The notes: generated by a model from the sequence alone, not told the origin. A stretch of DNA of 64,000 nucleotides from an uncultured Oscillospiraceae bacterium (GCA_910587135.1 CAJULF010000007.1:1-64000), one strand, 5' to 3'. Shown: positions 1 to 7,428, counted from the stretch's first letter. Made by a program: numbers and translations.

Positions 1-48
1 CACTCTGCCTTACACGCGGACTTGTGACCGCCGTTGGTGGCATTAAGG

Positions 49-72
49 CGGGCGCGGGCGCGCCCGTTTTTT
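49..72 (+). terminator. GC-rich hairpin with T-run, plus-strand terminator-like
   Basis: A perfect 7-bp G+C stem (49-55 with 60-66, 4-nt loop) is followed directly by six T residues. That is the shape of an intrinsic terminator reading rightward. All recognised phage genes here are on the minus strand, so it would stop transcripts running antisense into the early operon. On the minus strand no T-run follows the stem. Confidence 0.45.
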
Positions 73-358
73 AATCCGTCCCGAGAAATTCCTTTATATC
101 CGCCTTTGCCCGCTCATATCCCGCCGAATTTCCCTTTTGCACGCCCTTGTTATAAGCTCTCAAGCGTTCCAGCTCATTGCGCCTGCGCCCCGCGCAGTAT
201 CCTATCACCGCCGCCATGACCACAAGCAGCAGCGCGACCGCCATAACGATTATTATCCGCGGCGCTCCCAGCGCGTATATCGAGCCGCTTATTATCATGG
301 TGAACATCGCGCCAGCCCCGAACAGCATAAAGCACTCCAGAAAATCCCACAGCTTCAT
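71..358 (-). CDS. Small phage membrane protein (95 aa)
   Basis: The function is unknown. The protein has two hydrophobic stretches (about residues 10-30 and 34-53), then a basic and charged tail rich in Arg, Lys and Glu (from about residue 56), so it should be an inner-membrane protein with a cytoplasmic tail. Its ATG overlaps the TGA of the preceding 55-aa gene (ATGA at 358-355), and an AAAGGAG site lies inside that gene, so translation is probably coupled. It is the last recognisable gene of the minus-strand phage early operon before the window edge. Confidence 0.6.
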   Translation of the reverse strand: MKLWDFLECFMLFGAGAMFTMIISGSIYALGAPRIIIVMAVALLLVVMAAVIGYCAGRRRNELERLRAYNKGVQKGNSAGYERAKADIKEFLGTD

Positions 359-522
359 TTGTACAGCTCCTTTCGTATGTCAATGATTGTTTTTTCGGTA
401 TGTCTGTCTTGTATAACCATTACCTCCGGCGTGTCCTTTACAACAAGCCAGTCCCCGCTGTTGTGACCGGAGGCTTGCATCAGCTTTTTCTGCCTTAATG
501 TCGGATTCTTTCCGTGTTTCAT
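355..522 (-). CDS. 55-aa phage protein, DUF6906-like
   Basis: This ORF begins MKHGKNPTLRQKKLM and contains DWLVVKDTPEVMVI. As I recall it, that pattern matches the short DUF6906 family found in Firmicutes phages and integrated elements; no function is known for the family. Its ATG overlaps the stop of MuB (ATGA at 522-519) and its TGA overlaps the next start. It therefore sits in a tight translationally coupled string, muB / this gene / membrane protein. It is easy to miss because it is under 60 residues. Confidence 0.7.
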   Translation of the reverse strand: MKHGKNPTLRQKKLMQASGHNSGDWLVVKDTPEVMVIQDRHTEKTIIDIRKELYK

Positions 523-1502
523 GAGCGCACCGCCTTTAATGCTTTTTCCACACCGTCTATTCTCGAACCGATTGCCTTAGCGGTAGCAACAAGCCCGTCA
601 AAATCATAAGTCTTGATATTGTATGCCTGTGAAAAAAGTCTTACAGCTCCGCGCAAACCGAGCTCACCATTAGAGATCGCCAATAAAAACCTCAGCGCGT
701 TGTCCTGCCCTTCAAGCAGCGGAAATATCATCTTTATGTCCGCCATGGATAAGTCTGTCGTTTTAAGCTCCTGAAGCTGCCATCTTCGGTTATTTGTCTG
801 CTTATAGTTACCTTTGGTCTTAGCTCCTTCCATTCGCTCCACTATTCCGTCGTTTCCGACAAGCACCACCCCGCAGGTTTGCGCTTTTCCATCGAATTCG
901 TCAGATATTTCACGCAGTGCTTCGATGGCGTTAAACGATAAGTGCTGAGCCTCATCTACTACTATCAGCATACCGTCGTGCAGCTTGGCGGTTATGCTTG
1001 CGTAAAGGTCGTCTATCGCCTGAGTCAAGGGTATGTTTAATTCCCGGGCTATTTTCTTAAGAACCGCGCGTGTTCCGCGTATACACGCCCCCGCGGTTAT
1101 CGCTATGCAGCTTGTGGGGTTGTCTTCCGCGTATTTCATGACCGCTTTTGTTTTCCCTATGCCCGGGTCGCCAACTACGATCCCGAAGCCGCCCATTATC
1201 TGTATGTTCCTAATGGTCTGGTACGCGAGATTTGACGTGCTGATGGGCGCATATCTTACGGGCTTGTAATTCTTTTCGGCGGCGCTTTTCACCTCAAAAT
1301 ATTTGTCCAGCATATCGAAATATTTCTCCAGCTTGCCCCCATATGTACCCTTGCGAAGCGGTGACATCACCTGCTCTGGAACGCCCGTCAGCCTGCACAG
1401 CTCCGCCTGCGAAACACCACCCTTAATTATCTGCTCAACCTTTGTGAGAAGTTCCTTCTGCTCCTCGTTATATTCGACCTGCTTTTTTGCCTGTTCCTCC
1501 AT
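519..1502 (-). CDS. MuB-like transposition ATPase
   Basis: AAA+ ATPase that in Mu-type transposition binds target DNA and activates the MuA transposase. An N-terminal helical HTH-like segment (about residues 20-60) precedes a Walker A GDPGIGKT (111-118) and a Walker B MLIVVDEAQ (178-186). An NNRRWQ stretch further on could carry the arginine finger. The length (327 aa) is close to Mu B (312 aa). It starts one base after the MuA stop and has an AAAGGA site, so it is co-transcribed with muA. Family assignment is secure from motifs and context; activity depends on whether the interrupted MuA is functional. Confidence 0.9.
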   Translation of the reverse strand: MEEQAKKQVEYNEEQKELLTKVEQIIKGGVSQAELCRLTGVPEQVMSPLRKGTYGGKLEKYFDMLDKYFEVKSAAEKNYKPVRYAPISTSNLAYQTIRNIQIMGGFGIVVGDPGIGKTKAVMKYAEDNPTSCIAITAGACIRGTRAVLKKIARELNIPLTQAIDDLYASITAKLHDGMLIVVDEAQHLSFNAIEALREISDEFDGKAQTCGVVLVGNDGIVERMEGAKTKGNYKQTNNRRWQLQELKTTDLSMADIKMIFPLLEGQDNALRFLLAISNGELGLRGAVRLFSQAYNIKTYDFDGLVATAKAIGSRIDGVEKALKAVRS

Positions 1503-1503
1503 A

Positions 1504-2889
1504 TTATCCGTCCTTTCTCGCGGCTTGCGCGTTTGCCGACATAAGTTCTATTATCGACGTTATCTGTGTTATGTCCCTCAGCTGTGGGTGCTCTTCGATC
1601 TCCTCCTCGGCAAACACGGGCGTATAGCTTGTCGGCTGTATGATGCCGTTGCTTTCCTTTATTTTCCTATTGAAACGCTCAACGGCTATCGCGAGCTCGT
1701 CGATACGCTTGTTGTGATCCACTGCTCCGATAATTCCGTTCTTGACATTGAGCATTGCCTTTCTGACCGCGGAAGTCCTTTTGCCCATATCCTCGAAATC
1801 CTTGATATTTTCGGTTATATAATCCATCATCAGCTCGTCGGCGAGTTTCCATGTCCACAGATACTTGTCAGTCTCCATGTCGTAAATTCTCGCCTCTCGC
1901 GGGTCTGACGGATCATACCGTATATACACCGTTTCATTTATGTGCATAAGCGTTTCCTCGCCGTAATACCACAGCTTATCGCCGCATATGGTTATAAACA
2001 CGCCGTTACGCTTTATCTTCTGTGCGCGGCTTATTCGCTTCAGCAGCAGATCGAGCGTATGCTCCGACGCAGGGCGGCGTATCTCGTCGGGCGATTTCTT
2101 TTTCATACTCTCGTTCCATACCTGCATACGTGTCATTCCCTCAAAACCCTTTGCCTTGCCGCCGTATGGGTCTTGATTATATTCGCCGTCCATGTATGCG
2201 TCTATCAATGCCCGTATCTGCTGATCTTCCGGAACGATCCCGTGCTTTATTTTGTATTTGTAGCTTTCCGGTCGCTCCAGCACGTTACCGCCGAGATAGG
2301 TAGGAATTTCGCGGGCAAAATGTTCCTTGAACGTTCTGAACATTCGCTCAACTGCCTTTGCGTCTGCATTTCTTGGGTTTGCAAAGATTTTCCCTATGCC
2401 GATCCGCTCCATTATGGTGGCGGGCCGTTCCTCCTTATTCCAGCTCTTCCGCGTCCTGTGACCGCGTCCAGCCAGATCGTGACCTGTAAACTCAGAGCCG
2501 TTATCCATATAGACCTTTTGAGGAAATCCGCACCGCAGAACGCCGTTTCGGAATGCCAGCAGTGTGTCCGAAACAGACGGGTCTTCCGTAACGTGCCACC
2601 CCACAGCCATACCCGAAAAAGCGTCCATAAACATTGTCAGATATAGCCTATGAAGTTTTCCGTTTTCGCCTTTTGATGTGAAATCGCAGGTGTAGTTATC
2701 CGCTACCCATATATCGTTGGCGTGCAGATCGTCATAGATACGGTCAACATACGGCATACAATGGTCGTCAAAATATTTCTTTCCCCTACGCATAAGCGCC
2801 GTTTCACAGAACGGTATCTTTTCCGCCTGCCGTCGGAACGTCCGCTCCGAGGGTATATCCGCGTATTCCTCGGGGTAGTATTCCCGCAT
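1504..2889 (-). CDS. MuA-like DDE transposase, C-terminal part (downstream of in-frame TGA)
   Basis: This is the catalytic part of a Mu-type transposase. The RNase H-like core shows the DDE triad: D64 (WVADN), D129 (YMDNGSEF) and E181 (KAVERMF), with spacing close to Mu MuA. The open frame continues upstream without shift to a TGA at 2973-2971 and then into the N-terminal part at 2971-3531. Both parts together with the stop would give about 675 residues, near the 663 of MuA. The first ATG at 2889 has only a weak ribosome site, so this piece is probably not an independent gene. MuB follows after 1 nt. Confidence 0.85.
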   Translation of the reverse strand: MREYYPEEYADIPSERTFRRQAEKIPFCETALMRRGKKYFDDHCMPYVDRIYDDLHANDIWVADNYTCDFTSKGENGKLHRLYLTMFMDAFSGMAVGWHVTEDPSVSDTLLAFRNGVLRCGFPQKVYMDNGSEFTGHDLAGRGHRTRKSWNKEERPATIMERIGIGKIFANPRNADAKAVERMFRTFKEHFAREIPTYLGGNVLERPESYKYKIKHGIVPEDQQIRALIDAYMDGEYNQDPYGGKAKGFEGMTRMQVWNESMKKKSPDEIRRPASEHTLDLLLKRISRAQKIKRNGVFITICGDKLWYYGEETLMHINETVYIRYDPSDPREARIYDMETDKYLWTWKLADELMMDYITENIKDFEDMGKRTSAVRKAMLNVKNGIIGAVDHNKRIDELAIAVERFNRKIKESNGIIQPTSYTPVFAEEEIEEHPQLRDITQITSIIELMSANAQAARKDG

Positions 2890-2970
2890 ATATTCCAGCG
2901 TTTTCGTATAGCAGCGGCTTACCGTGCGTTGATTTTCCTGCAGGTATATGTACAGGAAATAATCCCATGC

Positions 2971-3531
2971 TCACTTGGGTATGCTTGTTTTTCCCTTGTT
3001 GTGCCCGCCGCGGTGGTCGATAAGCGCCTCAAGGTCGCCGTTTTTGTACGCTTTGTATTTGCGGTAAAGTATGTCGGCGCTTATATTGAGATCGGGATAC
3101 CTCAGCTTCTGAGCGCCTATAAACATCTCATCAACCTTGCATTTACCGTATTTCGCGCCGTTTCGTTCACGTTCCGCGAGCCATTCCTGAATAAGCCCGC
3201 TCCAGAACGCGATCTCGTCACGCTGCTCATATGACAAGTCCGATAAGGTGATCTGCCGCGAATTAAAGTCGTCGTTAAGCTCTTTTTCAGCCTTCTTTAA
3301 CGAGGCTTTAACAGCGGGCTCAAGCCCCAGCTTGCGCCGCTGCTGTTCCTCCCATTTCAGCTGGAGCTTCTTGGATAATGCCGTGAGCGGCACGAGATAT
3401 TCAATACGATTATTAGTAGCGTCTTCTTTCTCGGTATGTTCCAATTTCCCTTGATGTACCAACTGCTGGACATATCTCAAACTGCACCCCTTTAACTCCG
3501 CAACCTCAGCGGTAGTCAAATAAGTTGTCAA
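2971..3531 (-). CDS. MuA-like transposase, N-terminal DNA-binding part
   Basis: This 186-residue segment begins at a TTG (3531-3529) behind an AAGGAGAG site. It opens with a MerR/excisionase-like helix-turn-helix (TTAEVAELKGCSLRYVQQLV, residues 6-25), followed by a second HTH-like domain ending in HRGGHNKGK. These correspond to the end- and enhancer-binding domains of Mu-type transposases. It ends at an in-frame TGA. The bases after the stop encode AWDYFLYIYLQENQ, which continues the expected transposase fold into the C-terminal part. I read both pieces as one gene broken, or recoded, by a single codon. Confidence 0.8.
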   Translation of the reverse strand: MTTYLTTAEVAELKGCSLRYVQQLVHQGKLEHTEKEDATNNRIEYLVPLTALSKKLQLKWEEQQRRKLGLEPAVKASLKKAEKELNDDFNSRQITLSDLSYEQRDEIAFWSGLIQEWLAERERNGAKYGKCKVDEMFIGAQKLRYPDLNISADILYRKYKAYKNGDLEALIDHRGGHNKGKTSIPK

Positions 3532-3558
3532 AAATATCTCTCCTTTCTGAAAAAAGTA

Positions 3559-3587
3559 TTGACAAAAGCTCTCGGCTCTGATATACT
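3559..3587 (+). promoter_or_regulatory. Consensus promoter pointing against the early operon
   Basis: TTGACA (3559-3564), exactly 17 bases, then TATACT (3582-3587) on the plus strand. A transcript would start near 3594 and run antisense through the phage early genes toward the repressor. The -10 box lies inside a 10-bp inverted repeat (3574-3583 / 3591-3600), which looks like a repressor operator. Confidence 0.55.
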
Positions 3588-3600
3588 ATTTATCAGAGCC
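3574..3600. repeat. 10-bp perfect inverted repeat before muA
   Basis: GGCTCTGATA at 3574-3583 is mirrored by TATCAGAGCC at 3591-3600 with a 7-base gap. In the minus-strand mRNA it forms a hairpin whose loop holds the TAG stop of the 66-aa gene, just before the muA ribosome site. As DNA it could be an operator over the plus-strand promoter. Confidence 0.6.
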
Positions 3601-3786
3601 TTTCAGTTCGCTGTCCAAAGCGTCCTGTATGTCGTGCAGAAGCGACTGTGCCGTTGCGATCAGCTGTCGTTTCTGCAGGGGCTCTATTTTTTGTGCCTGT
3701 TCGCCCCCCGAGATGTATGAATACATCTCCATGAACCACGCAACCAGCAGATCGCGGGTCACGCTGTCGAATTCCTCTTTTGTCAT
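3586..3786 (-). CDS. 66-aa phage early protein
   Basis: Unknown function. I start it at MTKEEFDSVTRDLL (3786) because a GGGGTGA site lies 5-10 bases upstream; a longer reading frame exists but has no ribosome site. It is predicted to be helical throughout, acidic and soluble. It lies between the metalloprotease-like gene and muA in the same orientation, and its TAG stop is in the loop of the hairpin preceding muA. Confidence 0.55.
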   Translation of the reverse strand: MTKEEFDSVTRDLLVAWFMEMYSYISGGEQAQKIEPLQKRQLIATAQSLLHDIQDALDSELKGSDK

Positions 3787-3875
3787 ATTTTCACCCCTTT
3801 CCCGATCTGCCATCATCAGCGCGGGTAGATCATTTCCCGCGGACGGACAACGCCTTTCGGCGCTGCCCGTTTCGG

Positions 3876-4178
3876 CTATATTGCTTCTTTCAATTTTACA
3901 AGCTCGTCCAGGTGAGCACCTATAAGGTCGCATATCTCTTCTTCAGTCGCGCCTTCGGCGTTGATACCGTAGGAAAACAGCAGTGCGTGAACAAGCTCGT
4001 GGATCACGGTCTGTCTGCGGAGCGGCTTGTGAAGCTCCTTGTCAATATAAATTTCGCATTCCCTGAAATATGTAATGCCCAGAATGTTTCTTTTGCCGTT
4101 CTCATCGGTGAGCTTCGGGCTGTCGCTTTCCACAAAAAAGACTTTCCATTTCAGCCCGTTGATTTTTACCGTTTTCAT
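3876..4178 (-). CDS. Small zinc-metalloprotease-like phage protein (HELVHAL)
   Basis: This 100-residue protein carries an HExxH motif, HELVHALL, at about residues 60-67, preceded by a hydrophobic strand region. This resembles minimal gluzincin domains of the IrrE/ImmA type often found in phage early regions, where they can cleave a repressor. No N-terminal HTH is attached. The ATG follows the previous stop directly (TAGATG), implying coupling. A repressor-cleaving role is inference; the motif is what is seen. Confidence 0.65.
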   Translation of the reverse strand: MKTVKINGLKWKVFFVESDSPKLTDENGKRNILGITYFRECEIYIDKELHKPLRRQTVIHELVHALLFSYGINAEGATEEEICDLIGAHLDELVKLKEAI

Positions 4179-4670
4179 CTATCTGTTATTCCTCTCTTGC
4201 TTAATGTAGTCGATAGTTTCTTTAACCGAATTGCTGAGATATTCCCAATTGACCTCGACACATTGTGACAGATAGTCTATTTTTATGGGAATAGCTCCTT
4301 GCGCTTTAAGCCTGTCCAGCTCGCCGCACATCTCGTCAACCATCTGCGCCGCCTTTGTGACCGCCTCTCGCGCCTCTATTATACCGCCAAGACACTCGCG
4401 CAAAAGCGCTTTTTTCCCCTTTGACACGGCGGTATCCTCGGTGAAAGTAATATTCACGTTATCCTCAAACCACTCAAACGCTCTCGCGCAGAAATCCCAC
4501 TCTGCTTCTTCGCGCTCGTTGAAATAATGCCCCACGCAAACACCCTCGCCATCATCATCGACCGTCCACACCACAAAAGGGTTTGGTGCAGTCTTGGATT
4601 CCGCAAGTGCAAACCCGTTTGCCGCCGCAATCACCTTGTAACCGCCGATTTCCGTTCCTATGTTTATCAT
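4179..4670 (-). CDS. Phage protein of unknown function, 163 aa
   Basis: The N-terminal half contains FVVWTVDDDGEGVCVGHYF and EAEWDFCARAFEWFEDN, a pattern I associate with uncharacterised Clostridia phage proteins. The C-terminal half is helical, with a likely short coiled coil (about residues 90-125). There is no signal peptide or membrane segment. A CAGGAGGT site fixes the start at 4670. It is coupled to the HExxH gene downstream with no gap. Confidence 0.6.
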   Translation of the reverse strand: MINIGTEIGGYKVIAAANGFALAESKTAPNPFVVWTVDDDGEGVCVGHYFNEREEAEWDFCARAFEWFEDNVNITFTEDTAVSKGKKALLRECLGGIIEAREAVTKAAQMVDEMCGELDRLKAQGAIPIKIDYLSQCVEVNWEYLSNSVKETIDYIKQERNNR

Positions 4671-4715
4671 TTCGACCTCCTGTTCCGTTTTGCAGTCGAT
4701 TGCAAAACTTGTTTT

Positions 4716-5279
4716 TTAAGTTCTTACGCAGTCGCGCGGATCACAGAGCGTTTCGCCGTAGGTCATGCCCTCCGTGCCGGGGATAATGTCGTCGAGGCTG
4801 ACTGTCCGCGGTAAACGAGACTGCTTTTCGCGTTCTAATCTCACGCTGTTTTTCATTGCTTTTTTTGCAATCGTCGAAAAACTAAAACAGTGAATTTCGG
4901 GACGCGCAAACCATTTTTTTACCGCCTGCAGATATCCGATAGCTATTATGTCATACCATTCGTCCTGTGAAAGACCTGCCCAATTGAGAAACCAATAAAC
5001 CAAACCGTGTTTTTTAGCCGCAAACTGCTGTTCCTCGTCCGTTAGGGGGGCATTGATATCGGGGCAGCGAACCCGATGCACTCCCTCTGGAAGATAAGCC
5101 GGATCAAATCCCAAAGCAACAAGTCGCCTGCCCGCTTCAACTGATGGAAAGCTTGTTCCATGCTCGTAGTTTTGAATCTGACGACATGATATGCCGCTTT
5201 TTTCAGCTAACTCTTTTTGAATCAGCCCGTTCGCCGTACGCCACTCTCTGAGCAGCCGCGGAAAATCCTCTTTTGCCAT
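4716..5279 (-). CDS. XRE helix-turn-helix fused to sigma-70 region 2-like domain
   Basis: Residues 1-60 are an XRE/Cro-type HTH (KELAEKSGISCRQIQNYEHG). After a linker, the segment from about residue 80 to 155 (DEEQQFAAKKHGLVYWFLNW through FSFSTIAKKAMKN) resembles sigma-70 region 2 helices that contact core RNA polymerase. No region 4 is visible, so this would be a minimal regulator coupling DNA binding to polymerase contact. The start at 5279 is chosen for the GGAGGGCGTT site; an earlier in-frame ATG at 5300 overlaps the preceding gene. It may control later phage genes. Confidence 0.65.
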   Translation of the reverse strand: MAKEDFPRLLREWRTANGLIQKELAEKSGISCRQIQNYEHGTSFPSVEAGRRLVALGFDPAYLPEGVHRVRCPDINAPLTDEEQQFAAKKHGLVYWFLNWAGLSQDEWYDIIAIGYLQAVKKWFARPEIHCFSFSTIAKKAMKNSVRLEREKQSRLPRTVSLDDIIPGTEGMTYGETLCDPRDCVRT

Positions 5280-5289
5280 AACGCCCTCC

Positions 5290-5460
5290 TCAATCCACAA
5301 ACGTCCGCCTGATGTAGTCGAACACCCCGAAAAACTCTCCGTTGACGAAAACGTTGCCTATCGTGTCGGTGTTGGGAGTGATCTCAAGCTCCCGCGGCGT
5401 GATCCCCAGCGCTTGAAGCGCCGCTATTATGATTGGCTTTTGTCTTTCAGCTTCATAAAT
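5290..5460 (-). CDS. 56-aa phage ORF with no standard start
   Basis: An open frame encodes ERQKPIIIAALQALGITP, then TPNTDTIGNVFVNGEFFGVF and YIRRTFVD, ending in TGA at 5292-5290. The pattern is protein-like and compositionally coherent. A strong AGGAGG precedes an ATG at 5456, but that ATG reads in another frame and stops after nine codons. The good frame can only be entered at an ATT (5460) or by a one-base insertion in the AAAGACAAAAG run. I judge it a real small gene, either frameshifted or with a non-standard start. Confidence 0.5.
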   Translation of the reverse strand: MYEAERQKPIIIAALQALGITPRELEITPNTDTIGNVFVNGEFFGVFDYIRRTFVD

Positions 5461-5475
5461 TTCCTCCTGTTGTAT

Positions 5476-6108
5476 TTACATGAGCCTTTTTCGATAACGA
5501 CATATTGCCGAACAACTGGCTGCGATCCCATGCTCGCTGAGATAATCCTTTATATCCTCATAGCTGTATCTATCCGAGCGGATCATATCATCTACGGTCT
5601 GACGCACTTCCAAATCTACTCGTGATATTTTACTCATGGCTTTTCGCCGAGGTCTGGGCGTCGCCATCTGAACCGTCCGAAAATCATCGAGAGGGCTGCC
5701 GTCAAGCTGTAAAATCGGTATAATTTGTTTTATAACTGCTGTTGCGACTGCCGTCGCGGTCTTTGCAATAAGTTCCTCAACGTTCCCGACGTACCCGCCG
5801 CTGTGTCTGATGGACGGAAGCACCTCGTCAAAGACCCACCGCTCGAACTTCTCCGCCTGCGGCAGCTTCGAGCTGACTATAAGGCGGTAAAGGTCGCCTT
5901 CGGGTATGTAGTTGACGGTCTGTGTGCCGCCGTTGGTGGGGGTGACCGTTTTGGTCACCCCTTTGCAGTACTTGCGCACTGCCCGCGCGGGATTTTCGTA
6001 ACCGAGAAGAGCGGCACACTGTGTAGCAGGAAAATATTCCTTGCTGTCAATCAGCATAACCCCCAGCTCGCCAAACTCGGTACTGCTGAAAACCTTTAAT
6101 TCGTTCAT
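5476..6108 (-). CDS. BRO-N antirepressor with C-terminal HTH
   Basis: Residues 1-105 are a BRO-N domain (GVMLIDSKEYFPATQCAALLGYENPARAVRKYC split over several strands, ending ERWVFDEVLPSIRHSGGY), typical of phage antirepressors. The last 50 residues, VDLEVRQTVDDMIRSDRYS to SAICRYRKRL, resemble the HTH of Mu gp27/DUF3486-type proteins. The combination suggests a DNA-binding regulator that opposes the repressor. It overlaps the XRE gene by 4 nt (ATGA). Confidence 0.8.
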   Translation of the reverse strand: MNELKVFSSTEFGELGVMLIDSKEYFPATQCAALLGYENPARAVRKYCKGVTKTVTPTNGGTQTVNYIPEGDLYRLIVSSKLPQAEKFERWVFDEVLPSIRHSGGYVGNVEELIAKTATAVATAVIKQIIPILQLDGSPLDDFRTVQMATPRPRRKAMSKISRVDLEVRQTVDDMIRSDRYSYEDIKDYLSEHGIAASCSAICRYRKRLM

Positions 6109-6308
6109 GATATCTTCCTCCCTATCATCTCGTCGGTTGTGCAGTGGAACAGATCGGCGGTGGCAATTACTACCCGCATAGATGGGATTTTATAGCCGGA
6201 TTCATAGCTGTCCACGTTCTGGCGGCTTACGCCGATCCGCTCGGCAACCTCCGCTTGGGTCAGATTGTGATCCTCGCGCTTGCGCCTGAGAATTTTACCA
6301 AACTCCAT
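6105..6308 (-). CDS. Ner/Cro-like XRE regulator (67 aa)
   Basis: A single XRE helix-turn-helix (NLTQAEVAERIGVSRQNVDS, about residues 15-34) makes up nearly the whole protein. Its position early in the operon opposite the repressor matches Ner of Mu or Cro of lambda, which shut down early or repressor transcription. The start is preceded by AAGGAGGT. It overlaps the BRO gene by 4 nt, so both regulators are made together. Confidence 0.8.
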   Translation of the reverse strand: MEFGKILRRKREDHNLTQAEVAERIGVSRQNVDSYESGYKIPSMRVVIATADLFHCTTDEMIGRKIS

Positions 6309-6320
6309 AATACGACCTCC

Positions 6321-6452
6321 TTATGCTGTTATTTCCGCCGCAAGAGCGGCAAGATATGCCAAAAGCTCGTCGATCTCCTCCCGCCGCTCCGGCGCGTAGG
6401 GTTTCTCTGGCGCTAATTCGTCCGCGCCCAACTCTAATTCGTCAAAATCCAA
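6321..6452 (-). CDS. 43-aa leader ORF of phage early operon, TTG start
   Basis: The ORF starts at TTG (6452-6450) behind a strong AAGGAGGT and encodes a very acidic 43-residue peptide (starting DFDELELGADELAPEK), then REEIDELLAYLAALAAEIT, which forms an amphipathic helix. It is the first ORF after the early promoter. The function is unknown. The acidity and helix would fit a small inhibitor or DNA mimic, but that is speculation. Confidence 0.5.
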   Translation of the reverse strand: MDFDELELGADELAPEKPYAPERREEIDELLAYLAALAAEITA

Positions 6453-6542
6453 TGTATTTACCTCCTTGTATTTTTTTCCGCTTTATGGTATAATTGAAAG
6501 TGGATAACTATACCTTTCGTTGCCCCTGTCGGGGACACTTAT

Positions 6543-6571
6543 ATTATAGTACTTTTAAAAGTACTTGTCAA
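6543..6571 (-). promoter_or_regulatory. Phage early promoter with palindromic operator
   Basis: On the minus strand: TTGACA (6571-6566), 17 bases, TATAAT (6548-6543), a perfect sigma-A consensus. The spacer plus its edges is the 18-bp perfect palindrome AGTACTTTTAAAAGTACT (6548-6565), an obvious repressor operator. A related imperfect site, AAAAGTATACATTTT, lies at 6602-6616, closer to the repressor gene. Transcription would begin near 6536. Confidence 0.8.
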
Positions 6572-6633
6572 GAGATTTGGTAATTTTAAATACACTTTGT
6601 GAAAAGTATACATTTTTTAGTGAGGTGATTTGT

Positions 6634-7428
6634 TTGTTTTATAATAATTTGAAAGCTATATGTGATAAACAAGGGCTTAAAATTACTCCTATTGTTTTAG
6701 AATGCGGTGGAAACAAGGGCTCCTTAAGCGGTTGGAAGAACGGAGCAATGCCTAATAGCGATATTGTAATGAAGTTAGCGGTAAGATTAAACGTACCGAC
6801 AGATTGTCTTTTATTTGGAGAAAATTATAACTCTTTATCATTATCCGAATCTGAGAAAAAACTAATAAAATGTTTTTCTTCTCTAAATGATTTCGACAAA
6901 TGCAAAATAATAGAACGTGCTGAAACGCTCACCGAGCTTGCCGCCGAACGAGCGGCACAAGAAGCTGAAAAAATCTCCAAAGAGAAGAAAAAGACGGTTG
7001 AGAAATCTAAGCCTATCACCATCGCTCCTACCGCTGATGAAGCGCCGGAACAGGACGAGGAGCGGCTGATTGAAATTCGCCATAGTGTTTACAAGGTATC
7101 AGCAGGGTGCGGATTTGAGTTGGACGAAGGCGACAATTGGGAAACAATAGAGATTTCCGACACTCCCGAAGCTCGTCGCGCTGACTATGCCCTGACAATA
7201 AGCGGCGACAGCATGGAGCCGGTTTATTATGACGGTGACATTGTTCTGGTTAAAATGCAGGATACTGTTGAGATGGGGCAAATCGGTATATTTATCCTTG
7301 ACGGAAGTGGTTACATAAAGAAATATTGCGGCGATCACCTTGTTTCCCTCAACGAAGATTACGACGATATACCATTATCTGATTATGAAGATGTACGCTG
7401 CAGCGGCAGGGTTATCGGTCGTGTTTAA
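6634..7428 (+). CDS. LexA/CI-type S24 phage repressor
   Basis: Prophage repressor with an N-terminal HTH-like domain (about residues 1-60: LKITPIVLECGGNKGSLSGW) and a charged linker. The C-terminal S24 autoprotease/dimerisation domain has the Ala157-Gly158 cleavage site (SAGCG), the catalytic Ser193 (GDSMEP) and a Lys at 229/230 (YIKKY). Presence of the full triad implies RecA-stimulated self-cleavage and SOS induction, as in lambda CI. I prefer the TTG start at 6634, behind TGAGGTGA, over an ATG at 6565 that lies in the operator region. It is divergent from the early operon and points toward the phage end, as in Mu. Confidence 0.88.
   Translation: MFYNNLKAICDKQGLKITPIVLECGGNKGSLSGWKNGAMPNSDIVMKLAVRLNVPTDCLLFGENYNSLSLSESEKKLIKCFSSLNDFDKCKIIERAETLTELAAERAAQEAEKISKEKKKTVEKSKPITIAPTADEAPEQDEERLIEIRHSVYKVSAGCGFELDEGDNWETIEISDTPEARRADYALTISGDSMEPVYYDGDIVLVKMQDTVEMGQIGIFILDGSGYIKKYCGDHLVSLNEDYDDIPLSDYEDVRCSGRVIGRV

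Noticed and set aside
1..43. A further minus-strand phage gene starting at ATG 43-41
   Set aside because: Only 14 codons are inside the window and no ribosome site is visible.
2022..2646. Plus-strand open frames across the transposase gene
   Set aside because: Antisense shadows; the minus strand carries the DDE transposase motifs.
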